A stretch of DNA of 64,000 bases from Paenibacillus turpanensis (GCF_011421635.1 NZ_WTLI01000009.1:124001-188000), one strand, 5' to 3'; positions 52,433 to 61,781 are shown, counted from the first letter of the stretch. Made by a program: numbers and translations. The notes: a model not told the origin generated them from the sequence alone.

Positions 52433-52906
52433 ATGATGGAAGAATTAGAGCCAAAGAGACCCGGGCAATCCTACAGCATGATGACGGATGTTGTGTTTCC
52501 CGAAGATACGAACTATCATGGCACGGCATTTGGCGGTATGATTATGCGCTGCATGGACAAAATTGCGACTGTCGCCGCTATGCGGCATGCCGCAGGGGGC
52601 GTGGTCACCGCATCCGCCGGGCCGATTGAATTTTATAAGCCGCTGCGGGCGGGGCAGGCTATTGAGCTTACATCGAAGGTAGTGTGGAGCAGTAAAAGCT
52701 CGATGGAGATCGATGTGCGCGTCACTGGCGAGGATTTTGAAAGCGGGGAGCGTTTTCCGACGGCAAGCGGCGTTTTTATTTTTGTCGCCGTTGACCATGA
52801 AGGAAAGCCGCGTGCAGTCGCCCCGATTAAGGCGGAAACCGACGAGGAGCGTCGTCGTTTCGAAGAGGCACAGGTCCGATATTTGGAGCGCAAAGCGAAA
52901 AAGTAG
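52433..52906 (+). CDS. Acyl-CoA thioesterase, hotdog fold (YkhA-like)
   Basis: A 157-residue hotdog thioesterase of the YkhA/YciA group. Family features are VFPEDTNYHGTAFGGMIMRCMDK (the Asn/Gly loop and hotdog helix), a central VTASAGPIEFYKPLRAGQ, and a second strand set ending FIFVAVDHEGKPR. It hydrolyses acyl-CoA of undefined chain length. AGGAG precedes ATG 52433. After it the long repeat-rich region begins. Confidence 0.87.
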   Translation: MMEELEPKRPGQSYSMMTDVVFPEDTNYHGTAFGGMIMRCMDKIATVAAMRHAAGGVVTASAGPIEFYKPLRAGQAIELTSKVVWSSKSSMEIDVRVTGEDFESGERFPTASGVFIFVAVDHEGKPRAVAPIKAETDEERRRFEEAQVRYLERKAKK

Positions 52907-53028
52907 TCGGATGAGCTTGCTTGCTTTGTCAATGACTCGGGTAATGGGGTAATCCTAAGTGGTCGGATTAAGAGGGTTCCACGTTCGTCGACGATAGCAG
53001 CATAATATATGGGGAGTTACGAGCGGGC

Positions 53029-53209
53029 GGTGACTGTGAACTGCCTTCGGTAAATGGGGTGTAGTCAAAGTTGTACACCGCCTTCTACACGTGGAGGTAG
53101 CATAAGCTGTACACTGCCTTCTACACGTGGAGGTAGCATAAGCTGTACACTGCCTTCGACACTGGGGAGTAGCATAAGTTATACGCTGACTTCGACATAT
53201 GGGTTGTAG
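53029..53209. repeat. 36-bp tandem repeats, about five copies
   Basis: Contiguous 36-bp units (consensus around GTACACTGCCTTCTACACG plus TGGAGGTAGCATAAGCT). The copies at 53065-53100, 53101-53136 and 53137-53172 are nearly identical, and those at 53029-53064 and 53173-53209 are degenerate. There are no spacers, so this is not a CRISPR array. One frame is open across the copies as a 12-residue repeat but has no start codon. Confidence 0.8.
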
Positions 53210-53298
53210 CTGTATCCGACATTAGCCGCTTGAAAAATGGGTGCTGTTACTCCGGCAATGGAGTATCGGCAGCCGACAACAACCGATCGCCACGAGAT

Positions 53299-53533
53299 AA
53301 TACAAATAATTTGTTTAACATTTCTGTTCCCGCACGTTTCTCACTTGTGTTATACAAATAATTTGGATTAAAAGGCGCTGACAACGTATGAATCAGGCTC
53401 TGAGAGCAAAACAATACAAATTATTTGTATAAACTGATGCGTAATCTGTATTTTATGAAAAACAATACAAATCATTTGTATTAGCGGATGCCTAATCTGT
53501 ACTTAATAGGAATTAATACAAATCATTTGTATT
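53299..53533. repeat. Array of five ATACAAATnATTTGTAT palindromes
   Basis: A 17-bp palindrome occurs at about 53300-53316, 53352-53368, 53414-53430, 53465-53481 and 53516-53532. The last three are perfect and the first two have 1 mismatch in the right arm. Start-to-start distances are about 52, 62, 51 and 51 bp, near five helical turns, and spacer sequence is partly conserved between the last copies. This looks like a multi-site binding array for a dimeric DNA-binding protein. Confidence 0.75.
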
Positions 53534-53557
53534 TGTGGCGGATCAACAAAAACACAG

Positions 53558-53665
53558 GTGCTTGTGTCCAATATCGAACCAATGGAAGCGGCACTTTTGA
53601 ATGCAAAAGTAACAAGCACATAAAAGCCGACACTTATCGTGATGAATAAGCGTCGGCTTTTTGCG
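53558..53665 (+). ncRNA. Candidate structured RNA ending in a terminator
   Basis: Outer pairing GTGCTTGT (53558-53565) with ACAAGCAC (53612-53619) encloses a perfect hairpin ACTTTTG-AATG-CAAAAGT (53593-53610). A strong intrinsic terminator follows directly: AAAGCCGAC...GTCGGCTTTTT (53623-53662, with inner CTTAT/ATAAG). No protein gene precedes the terminator. The promoter is not clear. No known RNA family is recognised. Confidence 0.45.
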
Positions 53666-53722
53666 TTTTTATATGGATTATCTATGTTGCACTAACAAAT
53701 AATCGCTAATGAATGTTTGCAG

Positions 53723-53759
53723 CCGGAGATTTTTTTACGCTAACACTAGCGATATCCGG
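53723..53759. repeat. Imperfect inverted repeat
   Basis: CCGGAgAT...ATaTCCGG (53723-53730 with 53752-53759) encloses CGCTA-acac-TAGCG (53738-53751). It can fold as a nested hairpin on either strand; neither strand has a proper T-run afterwards. Confidence 0.45.
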
Positions 53760-53830
53760 TTGTCTTTTTCAACTTTTTCAAGATTTCAAACTGTGAGTGG
53801 CAAATTTCTATGTTTATCCGCTTACTAAAC

Positions 53831-53859
53831 TTGAGTAACAATAAAAAAATGAGTATACT
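53831..53859 (+). promoter_or_regulatory. Promoter reading into the 90-bp repeats
   Basis: TTGAGT (53831-53836), a 17-bp AT-rich spacer and TATACT (53854-53859). The expected start near 53866 is followed by AAAAGG and an ATG (53885) at 8-nt spacing, which begins the mini reading frames. It may also drive the flavin oxidoreductase gene at 54322. Confidence 0.65.
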
Positions 53860-53884
53860 ATACATAGAGCAAAAGGTAACACAT

Positions 53885-54242
53885 ATGACAAAAGGCAAGT
53901 CCAACGCTAACGGCAAGCTAAATGTCAAATGGTAGGCCCACCGCAATGGCAAATGGAATGCTAAATGCTAGGCCCATGGCTAATGGCAAGTCCAACGCAG
54001 TGGCAAGCTAAATGCCAAATGGTAGGCCCACCGCAATGGCAAATGGAATGCTAAATGCTAGGCCCATGGCTAATGGCAAGTCCAACGCAGTGGCAAGCTA
54101 AATGCCAAATGGTAGGCCCACCGCAATGGCAAATGGAATGCTAAATGCTAGGCCCATGGCTAATGGCAAGTCCAAGGCAATGGCAAGCTAAATGACAAAA
54201 GGCAAGTCCAACGCCAACGGCAAGCTAAATGCCGAAAGATAA
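53885..54242 (+). repeat. 90-bp tandem repeats encoding serial mini-ORFs
   Basis: Three full 90-bp units (53922-54011, 54012-54101, 54102-54191) with related flanking half-units. Each full unit is exactly one frame of 29 codons plus TAA, and TAA touches the next ATG. The peptides are nearly identical, built from an eight-residue theme such as MANGKSNA, MPNGRPTA, MANGMLNA. A 16-codon frame with its own AAAAGG site (53885-53935, beginning MTKGKSNANGK) opens the array, and a similar 16-codon frame (54192-54242) closes it. Translation is unproven; the repeats could equally be non-coding. Confidence 0.7.
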
Positions 54243-54321
54243 TCAAAAGCTAATGTAAAACAAACGCTCATGGTAAGACTTTTTACGAAAAGGCAAATTC
54301 AAACACGATGGGGTGGCCAAC

Positions 54322-55377
54322 ATGGAAATTGGAATCAGCACATTTTTGGAGGCAACGACGGATCCGGTGACCGGTAAAGCATTCAACCACGCGGAAAGGC
54401 TGCGCAACGCGGTGGAGGAAATCGTCCTTGCCGATCAAGTCGGCTTGGACGTGTATGGGATCGGCGAGCATCACCGCGCCGATTATGCGGGCAGTGCGCC
54501 TGCGGTCGTGCTGGCTGCGGCAGCTCCAATGACAAAAAACATCAGACTCACAAGCGCCGTTACCGTACTTTCTTCCGATGACCCGGTCCGGGTGTATCAA
54601 GCCTTTTCCACCTTGGACGGATTATCGAACGGACGCGCGGAAATTATGGCGGGCCGCGGCTCCTTCATTGAATCGTTCCCGCTGTTCGGTTACAGCTTAA
54701 ACGACTACGATGAGCTGTTTGAGGAGAAGCTTGAGCTGCTGCTTAAAATTAGAGCTTCAGAAAAGGTAAGCTGGCAAGGCGGACATCGCCCGGCGATTAA
54801 CAATCTCGGCGTGTATCCGCGTGCCGTGCAGGATCCGCTGCCGGTATGGATCGCAAGCGGCGGTAATCCGGAATCCGCGGTCCGCGCGGGGATGCTGGGG
54901 CTGCCGATTGCTTTTGCCATCATAGGCGGAATGCCGGAAAACTTTGCACCGCTCGTATCTTTATATAAAGAGGCGGCTGCTCGGGCTGGACATGACCCCG
55001 AAAAGCTGCAAATTGCGACGCATTCGCATGGTTTTGTGGCGGATACGACGGAGCAGGCTGCCGATCTCTTTTTCCCGCCGACCCAGGCGCAAATGAATGT
55101 GATCGGCCGGGAGCGGGGCTGGAGCTCTTATACTCGAGCTACCTTTGACGCCGCACGTACACTGCGGGGAGCTCTTTATGTCGGGGACCCTGAGTTCGTT
55201 GCAGAAAAGATCATCCTGCTGCGCAAAAATTTGGGAGTAACCCGTTTTTTCCTGCATCTGAACGTCGGTACTATGCCGCATAAAGAAGTGCTCCATGCGA
55301 TCGAACTGCTGGGCACGAAGGTGGCGCCGATCGTGAGGAATGAGTTAGCAAAGAGTGAATCCACACCAAATAAATAA
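54322..55377 (+). CDS. LLM-class flavin-dependent oxidoreductase
   Basis: A 351-residue luciferase-like TIM-barrel monooxygenase. Family features are [23 protein letters not shown] near residue 45, [38 protein letters not shown] and [10 protein letters not shown]. It uses FMNH2 and oxygen on an unknown substrate. ATG 54322 (GGGGTGG upstream) is preferred over GTG 54313. It is preceded by the repeat array and its promoter, and followed by a terminator. Confidence 0.9.
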   Translation: MEIGISTFLEATTDPVTGKAFNHAERLRNAVEEIVLADQVGLDVYGIGEHHRADYAGSAPAVVLAAAAPMTKNIRLTSAVTVLSSDDPVRVYQAFSTLDGLSNGRAEIMAGRGSFIESFPLFGYSLNDYDELFEEKLELLLKIRASEKVSWQGGHRPAINNLGVYPRAVQDPLPVWIASGGNPESAVRAGMLGLPIAFAIIGGMPENFAPLVSLYKEAAARAGHDPEKLQIATHSHGFVADTTEQAADLFFPPTQAQMNVIGRERGWSSYTRATFDAARTLRGALYVGDPEFVAEKIILLRKNLGVTRFFLHLNVGTMPHKEVLHAIELLGTKVAPIVRNELAKSESTPNK

Positions 55378-55394
55378 CCCTCAACAATACAACG

Positions 55395-55424
55395 CGAGCC
55401 CAACAGACGGGCTCGTATTTTTTT
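55395..55424 (+). terminator. Rho-independent terminator
   Basis: CGAGCCC, a 7-nt loop, GGGCTCG, then TA and a seven-T run. It ends the flavin oxidoreductase transcript. Confidence 0.85.
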
Positions 55425-55555
55425 ACCCTTTCTTTTCCCTTCTGTGACAGGCTTTTCTTTATTATTAACCATTGTTCAACTAATGCAGTTATAAACCTCC
55501 TGCTTTTTCCGTACATTAAGGCATAGCAAGCCTACGGAACAGGAGTTGATATGAT

Positions 55556-56770
55556 TTGAACGAGCCTCGTGGAGGATCGCAGCAAGCGATCCAAATGACA
55601 GAACGACTCGGCGCCAAAAACTACCATCCGCTTCCCATTGTCATTTCCAAAGCGGAGGGCGTTTGGGTAGAGGCCCCTGAAGGCAATCGCTACATGGATA
55701 TGCTGAGCGGGTACTCCGCGCTTAACCAGGGGCACCGTCATCCGAAGATCATTCAGGCGCTGAAGGAGCAAGCGGATCAGGTCACGCTGACATCGCGAGC
55801 CTTTTACAACGAGCCGCTGGCTCATTTTTACGAGCGTCTGACGAGAATTACCGGCAAGCAGATGGTGCTCCCGATGAATACCGGTGCGGAAGCAGTGGAA
55901 ACCGCCATTAAGGCGGCAAGGCGCTGGGCGTACCGGAAAAAGGGTGTTCCCGACGGTGAGGCGGAAATCATCGTTTGCGAAGGCAATTTTCACGGAAGAA
56001 CGATCACGGTGACGTCTTTTTCATCCTCGCCGGAGTACAAAGACGGCTTTGGCCCATTTACGCCCGGCTTCAAGATCATCCCTTACGGTGATGCGGCCGC
56101 GCTGCGTGAAGCCATTACCGACAAAACGGCGGCTTTTCTCGTTGAGCCGATTCAAGGGGAAGCGGGAATCGTCATTCCTCCCGACGGCTACTTAAAGCAA
56201 TGCGCGGAGCTTTGCCGCGAGCACAACGTGCTTCTGCTGGCCGACGAGATTCAGACCGGCTTTGGCCGTACAGGCAAGACGTTCGCCTGCGACTGGGATG
56301 ATGTCGTGCCGGACATGTACATCCTTGGCAAAGCGCTGGGCGGCGGCGTGCTTCCGGTATCGGCAGTCGCTGCCGACGAACCGGTGCTGGGGGTATTTGA
56401 GCCGGGCTCGCACGGCTCCACCTTCGGGGGCAATCCGCTGGCAGCAGCCGTCGCATCGGCGTCGCTCGATGTTATGGAGGAGGAGCGGCTGCCCGAGCGT
56501 TCGCTTAGACTTGGAACGTTTATGCTGGAGCAGCTCCGCGAAATCAAGCATCCGGATATTAAAAACATCCGCGGTAAAGGTTTATTTATCGGCATCGAGC
56601 TGCATGGCATGGCCCGCCCGGTTTGCGAAAAGCTCAAGGCTGCCGGCTTGCTCTGCAAAGAAACGCATAAGCATGTGATCCGTCTGGCGCCTCCGCTTGT
56701 CATCTCGGAAAACGACCTAGAATGGGCCATTCAAACGATTCGCACCGTATTTGGAAAGGAGAATGCTTAA
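55556..56770 (+). CDS. rocD: Ornithine aminotransferase
   Basis: A 404-residue PLP-dependent class III aminotransferase that converts ornithine to glutamate semialdehyde/P5C. Motifs are [15 protein letters not shown] near the start, [52 protein letters not shown] and the PLP lysine in [12 protein letters not shown] 55556 follows AGGAG by 10 nt and gives the usual N-terminus. It is the first gene of a four-gene catabolic cluster; its stop overlaps the rocA start. Confidence 0.94.
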   Translation: MNEPRGGSQQAIQMTERLGAKNYHPLPIVISKAEGVWVEAPEGNRYMDMLSGYSALNQGHRHPKIIQALKEQADQVTLTSRAFYNEPLAHFYERLTRITGKQMVLPMNTGAEAVETAIKAARRWAYRKKGVPDGEAEIIVCEGNFHGRTITVTSFSSSPEYKDGFGPFTPGFKIIPYGDAAALREAITDKTAAFLVEPIQGEAGIVIPPDGYLKQCAELCREHNVLLLADEIQTGFGRTGKTFACDWDDVVPDMYILGKALGGGVLPVSAVAADEPVLGVFEPGSHGSTFGGNPLAAAVASASLDVMEEERLPERSLRLGTFMLEQLREIKHPDIKNIRGKGLFIGIELHGMARPVCEKLKAAGLLCKETHKHVIRLAPPLVISENDLEWAIQTIRTVFGKENA

Positions 56771-58320
56771 TGATTCCGTATCGTCCAGAGCCATTTACGA
56801 ATTTTAAAGATGCTGCAGAGGAGGAAGCGTTCCGAACGCAGCTGCAAAAAGCGGCACAATCGCTCGGTCAGGAGTATCCGTTAGTGATCGATGGAAAACG
56901 AGTGATGACCGACGAGAAGATCGTCTCTCGTAACCCGTCCCGCAAAGCGGAGGTGATCGGCTACAGCGCCAAGGCAACCCAGCAGCATGCCGAGGAGGCG
57001 ATGCAGTCTGCCTACCGCGTGCTGCAGTCGTGGGCGCGGACTTCGTCCCGCGAGCGGGCCGGCGTCCTGTTTAAGGCCGCTGCCATCTTGCGCAGAAGAA
57101 AGCATGAGTTCAGCGCGTGGCTTGTACTCGAGGCTGGGAAATCGCGGGCGGAAGCCGATGCGGACACCGCGGAAGCGATCGACTTTATGGAGTATTACGC
57201 TCGTCAAATGATCGAAATGGACGAAACGAGCGCCAAGAAGCTCGTTTCCATCCCGGGAGAGGACAATGACCTGCGTTATATCCCGCTCGGGGTCGGGGTA
57301 GTGATCCCGCCATGGAATTTCCCGCTGGCGATCATGGTCGGCATGACCACGGCTTCGATCGTGGCCGGAAATACGGTGGTGCTTAAGCCAGCCAGCACGA
57401 CGCCGGTTATCGCCTACAAGTTCTACGAAATCCTTGAGGACGCAGGCATGCCTGCCGGTGTCGTGCAGCTCATTCCGGGCAGCGGAGCGGAAATCGGCGA
57501 TTTCCTGGTGGAGCATAAGCTGACCCGGTATGTGGCCTTTACAGGATCGCGTGAGGTTGGGCTGCGAATCTTTGAGCTGGCCTCTAAAACCTCCAGCGGT
57601 CAGCTGTGGCTGAAGCGTTTTATTGGCGAGCTCGGCGGTAAAGATTCGATCGTCGTTGACCGCGATGCCGATCTTGAAGCAGCGGCGCGAGGGATCGTTG
57701 TCAGCGCCTTTAATTTCTCCGGGCAAAAATGCTCGGCCTGCTCGCGTGCCATCATTGTTGATGAGGTTTACGATCAAGTGCTGGAACGAGTTGTGGAGCT
57801 GACAAAAGCATTAACCGTCGGGGATGCTTCCGATCCGCGTTTCGACACGGGACCGGTGATCGATGAGCATGCTTATCAGCGGATTTTGCAATATATCGAA
57901 ACCGGAAAAGGCGAGGGCCGGCTCATGTGCGGCGGCGGTCCGGGCAGTGAAGAAGGCTACTTCATCCTGCCGACGATTTTTGCCGATGTATCGCCGGATG
58001 CGGTCATCATGAAAGAAGAAATATTCGGGCCGGTGCTGGGCTTTACGCGGGCGCGCGATTTTAAGCATGCGCTGGAAATCGCTAACAATACGGAATACGG
58101 CTTGACCGGAGCCGTGTACAGCCGCAACCGCAGCCATTTGGAGCTTGCCCGTTCCGAATTTCATGTTGGGAACCTGTATTTTAACCGGAAGTGCACCGGC
58201 GCAATTGTCGGCGTGCATCCGTTCGGAGGCTTTAATATGTCGGGCACGGATTCTAAAGCGGGAGGCCCGGACTACCTGCTTCAATTTACACAGCCGAAGC
58301 TGGTATCCGAGCAGCTGTAG
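56770..58320 (+). CDS. rocA: 1-pyrroline-5-carboxylate (glutamate semialdehyde) dehydrogenase
   Basis: A 516-residue aldehyde dehydrogenase of the RocA/PutA2 type that oxidises glutamate semialdehyde to glutamate with NAD. The catalytic pair is visible as IGELGGKD (Glu) and GQKCSACSR (Cys), with the cofactor stretch [13 protein letters not shown] and FTGSREVG. It is the shared exit step for ornithine (rocD) and proline (putB). ATG 56770 overlaps the rocD stop (TAATG), with AAAGGAG upstream. Confidence 0.94.
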   Translation: MIPYRPEPFTNFKDAAEEEAFRTQLQKAAQSLGQEYPLVIDGKRVMTDEKIVSRNPSRKAEVIGYSAKATQQHAEEAMQSAYRVLQSWARTSSRERAGVLFKAAAILRRRKHEFSAWLVLEAGKSRAEADADTAEAIDFMEYYARQMIEMDETSAKKLVSIPGEDNDLRYIPLGVGVVIPPWNFPLAIMVGMTTASIVAGNTVVLKPASTTPVIAYKFYEILEDAGMPAGVVQLIPGSGAEIGDFLVEHKLTRYVAFTGSREVGLRIFELASKTSSGQLWLKRFIGELGGKDSIVVDRDADLEAAARGIVVSAFNFSGQKCSACSRAIIVDEVYDQVLERVVELTKALTVGDASDPRFDTGPVIDEHAYQRILQYIETGKGEGRLMCGGGPGSEEGYFILPTIFADVSPDAVIMKEEIFGPVLGFTRARDFKHALEIANNTEYGLTGAVYSRNRSHLELARSEFHVGNLYFNRKCTGAIVGVHPFGGFNMSGTDSKAGGPDYLLQFTQPKLVSEQL

Positions 58321-58336
58321 CGGTTAGGAGCTGCCT

Positions 58337-59266
58337 ATGTCAATGACGGGCTTGATGCGGAAATTGGTGCTTACGGCGGCAGGCAACAAAGCGGTCAGCG
58401 GTTTTTTTCAGAAATACGGCATGCGAATCGGTGTTCAGCGCTTTGTGGCGGCCGAACAGCTGGAGCTGACTGTAGAGGCGGTAAAGCAGCTTAACCGGCA
58501 GGGACTGCTGGTCACCCTCGATTACTTGGGAGAAAGCGTAAGCAGCCGGGAAATGGCCGATGAGGCCGCGGACATGGTGCTTCGCACGATGGACGCGATA
58601 CGGGACCACCGCTTAAACTCTAACGTCTCGGTGAAGCTGACACAGCTTGGCCTCCTCATTGATCCGGCGCTCTGTCTTGCGCAAATGAAAAAGCTGCTGG
58701 CTCACGCCAAATCGCTCGGCCAATTTGTGCGGATTGATATGGAGGATTCGCCGGTTACGGACATTACGATCAAGCTGTTTTTGGAGCTGTTCGAGCAGTA
58801 TGGCGCCGATACCGTGGGACTGGTGCTTCAATCGTATTTGTATCGGACGGCGGCGGACCGAAAGCAGCTCGCGGCGCTTGGGGCGAATTTGCGAGTGGTG
58901 AAGGGCGCCTACAAGGAGCCTAAAGAAGTGGCGTTTCCTGCCAAAGCAGATGTCGACCGGAGCTATATTGAGCTGTGCGAGGCGCATATGGAGGACGGCT
59001 GCTATACCGCCGTTGCCACACATGACGAGCGGATTATCCAGCATATCATTCAATTTACCGAGAAGAAGAAGATTCCGAGGGATCGATTTGAATTCCAGAT
59101 GCTTTATGGAATTTCGTCGAGTCTGCAGCTTAGGCTGGTAGAGCAAGGGTATCGCGTTCGGGTATATACTCCCTACGGGGAACAGTGGTACCCGTATTTC
59201 AGCCGGAGGATCGCCGAACGTCCCGCTAATCTTTGGTTTGTAATACGAGGCTTTTTCCGAAAATAA
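58337..59266 (+). CDS. putB: Proline dehydrogenase
   Basis: A 309-residue monofunctional FAD-dependent proline dehydrogenase (TIM barrel), converting proline to P5C. Segments typical of the family are VTLDYLGESV, LNSNVSVKLTQLGL, VRIDMEDS, LVLQSYLYRT, RVVKGAYKEP, VATHDERI, EFQMLYGI and the C-terminal RVYTPYG with YFSRRIAERPAN. It lies 16 bp after rocA and feeds that enzyme. Confidence 0.94.
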   Translation: MSMTGLMRKLVLTAAGNKAVSGFFQKYGMRIGVQRFVAAEQLELTVEAVKQLNRQGLLVTLDYLGESVSSREMADEAADMVLRTMDAIRDHRLNSNVSVKLTQLGLLIDPALCLAQMKKLLAHAKSLGQFVRIDMEDSPVTDITIKLFLELFEQYGADTVGLVLQSYLYRTAADRKQLAALGANLRVVKGAYKEPKEVAFPAKADVDRSYIELCEAHMEDGCYTAVATHDERIIQHIIQFTEKKKIPRDRFEFQMLYGISSSLQLRLVEQGYRVRVYTPYGEQWYPYFSRRIAERPANLWFVIRGFFRK

Positions 59267-59291
59267 TTGTATCTTGGGGGAGGGTGTCGGC

Positions 59292-60194
59292 ATGAAGCAA
59301 ATGACCATTTCCATGATCGGCGTTCCGATGGATCTCGGTGCGGACCGCCGCGGTGTCGATATGGGACCTAGCGCTCTGCGCTGCGCGCATTTGCAGCAGC
59401 GGATGGAGAAGCTTGGATACACCTTCCACGATAAAGGCAACCTCGTCGTGGAACGCCCGGGGGATTACGGTCCGGAGGGCGAGAAGCTAAAATACTTACC
59501 CGAGATCATCAAAGTAAGTACGGAGCTTTGCAGAAAAGTAGATGCGGAGATTAAGCAGGGCGCTTTCCCTCTCGTAGTTGGCGGCGATCACAGCATTTCC
59601 ATCGGAACGTTAAAGGGGATCCTTCAGCACAAGAAAAGACTTGGGGTCATCTGGTTCGACGCGCATGCCGACGTGAATATTCCTGAAACATCCCCTAGCG
59701 GGAATATTCATGGGATGCCCCTTGCTGTGGCGATGGGATATGGTCACCCGGATCTGACAGGCATTGGCGGCCAAGAAGCGAAGCTGAATCCTACGGATGT
59801 CGTTATCGTCGGTGCAAGATCCGTGGATGAAGGTGAGCGAGATTTTATACGCAGTAAAGGGGTACACATCTACACCATGCACGATATTGATCGGATGGGG
59901 ATGACAAAGGTGATGGAGGAGGCCATTGCGGCTGTATCCAAGCATACAGACGGGGTTCACCTCAGCCTGGACTTAGATGCCATTGACCCTTTGGATGCCC
60001 CGGGAGTAGGGACTCCTGTACCGGGCGGTGTGACCTACCGGGAAAGCCATCTTGCGATGGAAATGCTTGCTGATGCGGGGATTATCACAAGCGCCGAGCT
60101 GGTTGAGGTGAACCCGATTTTGGATACGATGAACCGTACAGCGGAGGTCGCCGTCGCGCTGGCCGGATCTTTATTTGGCGAAAAAATTATGTAG
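59292..60194 (+). CDS. rocF: Arginase
   Basis: A 300-residue manganese ureohydrolase. Metal motifs are GGDHSISIGT, WFDAHADVN with GNIHGMP, and SLDLDAIDP, and VPGGVTYRE follows. It splits arginine into ornithine and urea; rocD uses the ornithine and the urease operon at 13.7 kb could use the urea. ATG 59292 is chosen with a G-rich GGGGGAGGG site; a TTG at 59274 is possible. The gene ends the rocD-rocA-putB-rocF cluster. Confidence 0.95.
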   Translation: MKQMTISMIGVPMDLGADRRGVDMGPSALRCAHLQQRMEKLGYTFHDKGNLVVERPGDYGPEGEKLKYLPEIIKVSTELCRKVDAEIKQGAFPLVVGGDHSISIGTLKGILQHKKRLGVIWFDAHADVNIPETSPSGNIHGMPLAVAMGYGHPDLTGIGGQEAKLNPTDVVIVGARSVDEGERDFIRSKGVHIYTMHDIDRMGMTKVMEEAIAAVSKHTDGVHLSLDLDAIDPLDAPGVGTPVPGGVTYRESHLAMEMLADAGIITSAELVEVNPILDTMNRTAEVAVALAGSLFGEKIM

Positions 60195-60294
60195 CTTATG
60201 TAAAACTACAAATATTTTGTTGCGTCCAAGCCCAAATCTGGGCTCTCCGCCATATGATACAGTAACTTCATTTGGAAAAACGGAGGGATGCGGC

Positions 60295-60957
60295 ATGAAA
60301 ACCATTCGATATGTTGCGCTCGGCGATTCGTTAACGTTTGGCTATGGAGTCAGTGGAGAAGCTTCCTTTCCTGAAGTGCTCCGCAAGCTCGCCGAGCATA
60401 GCTTGGACTGTCCAGTAGAGCTCCACAATGCAGGTATTGTCGGGGCAACCGCATCGGATACCGCACAGCTGCTTCATACCGACCCGGCGCTGCAGGCCAA
60501 GGTGAAGACGGCTGAGCTCATAACGATCACGGTCGGAGGCAATGATTTATTAAACGCAGCCAGAGTTTATTATACGAATGGGGATGCACAGCTGCTGACG
60601 CAGGCTTTGAAAACGTATTTGCATGCTGTTCGTGAGCTTCTTGGACGAATTTCGGAGGTGCAAGGGGGCTCTGAAGACTGTGCAATCCGTTTGCTGGGGC
60701 TGTATAATCCATTTCCGGAAATTGAGGAAGCGGATTATTGGGTGAGACGCTTAAATCGCCTGCTGACTCGTTTTCATAAACGAAATGTGTGTGTTATTCA
60801 GCTCTACGATGTGTTTGAGTCGAGAGAAGAAGGATTGATTTCGGACGACATGGTCCATCCGACAGCAGAAGGGTACGAGCAAATGGCGTTGAAAACAGCC
60901 GATGCGGGGTACTCGCCTTTAGACACGAAATTGTGCGGTATGTTGAACAAGGATTAG
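60295..60957 (+). CDS. SGNH/GDSL-family esterase or lipase
   Basis: A 220-residue SGNH hydrolase. Block I is ALGDSLTFGYG (nucleophile Ser), block II NAGIVGATASD, block III TVGGNDLL, and block V DDMVHPTAEGY (Asp/His). There is no signal peptide, so it is probably cytosolic (YpmR-like). CGGAGGGATG lies before ATG 60295. The substrate is unknown. Confidence 0.9.
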   Translation: MKTIRYVALGDSLTFGYGVSGEASFPEVLRKLAEHSLDCPVELHNAGIVGATASDTAQLLHTDPALQAKVKTAELITITVGGNDLLNAARVYYTNGDAQLLTQALKTYLHAVRELLGRISEVQGGSEDCAIRLLGLYNPFPEIEEADYWVRRLNRLLTRFHKRNVCVIQLYDVFESREEGLISDDMVHPTAEGYEQMALKTADAGYSPLDTKLCGMLNKD

Positions 60958-61015
60958 CTCATATTCATGTAACGGGTTCGTAAATGAACTTAATTCGAGT
61001 CGAGGAGGGAAAACC

Positions 61016-61228
61016 ATGCGCATCCGCGAGTTTTTTATGGATGTGGAAATGAATGCAACCCAGTCGCTGAGCGAAGAGCTGGAGCAGGCGAAATCAAGAA
61101 TTGCGGAGATCAGTCATACCTGCCCCGACGATGTGGTTGTGAAGCAAATTATCCCGTCGGGAGAACAGCGTTACACGGTGATGCTGATTGCTACGATCTG
61201 GGACCAGCAGCAGGGCGCGCTCGTATAA
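61016..61228 (+). CDS. Small hypothetical protein (70 residues)
   Basis: ATG 61016 follows GAGGAGGG. The sequence starts MRIREFFMDVEMN and has a short helix (SLSEELEQAKSRIAEI), then a beta-hairpin-like half with VKQIIPSGEQRYTVMLIATIW. It resembles small Bacillales sporulation-era orphans, but no family is recognised. It stands alone. Confidence 0.65.
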   Translation: MRIREFFMDVEMNATQSLSEELEQAKSRIAEISHTCPDDVVVKQIIPSGEQRYTVMLIATIWDQQQGALV

Positions 61229-61340
61229 AACGGTCGAAAAATACTTGCTGTTCGACAAGAGGTTTAGACAAACATTTTATATCACTCCACTTATACTAGA
61301 ATGAAAGATTACGATATTTCGTACCTGGGAGTGAGAAGAA

Positions 61341-61739
61341 ATGTTGAGTTGCAGCGTTCAAAACTGCGGGGTTCACGTAAAGCATCAACTGGCGATTATG
61401 GATAACGGGCAGCACCGTTTTGTGCTTTGCGGCCAGCATCAGCTCATGTATGCGCTTGGAGAGCTGCCGATCGGCCTGCTTCGTGTGTATCCGTCTTTAA
61501 TGGAATCGCATGATTGTGAAATCTGCTCTTCCCCAGCGGGATTGTACGCGGATGAGGTCGAAGTACATTTATGCGAGCGTCATATGCGAAAGCTGTTGAC
61601 CCGCTCGCTTAATACGCTTGAATATCATATTTTGCGTTCGACTCACGGCGATTTCATGCTGATTCAGGACGATTTTTATGCCAAGGGAGGCTACGCGCTT
61701 CAGCCGATGGCCTCGCAGGTTGAAACGATGCTTCCGTGA
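61341..61739 (+). CDS. Hypothetical zinc-binding-like protein (132 residues)
   Basis: Two Cys/His clusters are visible: C4-x4-C9 with later CGQH near residues 37-40, and CEIC near residues 60-63 with CERH near residues 81-84. Each would make a C2CH zinc site of a treble-clef or zinc-ribbon kind. The rest is helical. No family is recognised; a nucleic acid or protein adaptor role is possible. A good GGGAGTGAGAAG site precedes the ATG. Confidence 0.65.
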   Translation: MLSCSVQNCGVHVKHQLAIMDNGQHRFVLCGQHQLMYALGELPIGLLRVYPSLMESHDCEICSSPAGLYADEVEVHLCERHMRKLLTRSLNTLEYHILRSTHGDFMLIQDDFYAKGGYALQPMASQVETMLP

Positions 61740-61781
61740 CGCTACAATGAGAAGAACTAAAACAGCGAAGGAGCATCGATC

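Larger units (their letters stand above)
52907..54321. other. Gene-free repeat-rich region
   Basis: About 1.4 kb without a conventional gene. From left to right it holds a unique stretch (52907-53028), 36-bp tandem repeats, a palindrome array, a candidate structured RNA with a terminator, an inverted repeat, a promoter and a 90-bp tandem array running up to the flavin oxidoreductase gene. The region from the palindrome array onward is more AT-rich than the genes on either side. Confidence 0.85.

Noticed and set aside
53029..53209. 36-bp repeats as a CRISPR array
   Set aside because: Units are contiguous with no spacers, edges are degenerate and no cas genes are present.
53746..53952. Reverse-strand 68-codon frame in the repeat region
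   Set aside because: It starts inside the 90-bp repeats, has no Shine-Dalgarno and overlaps the promoter at 53831; probably chance.
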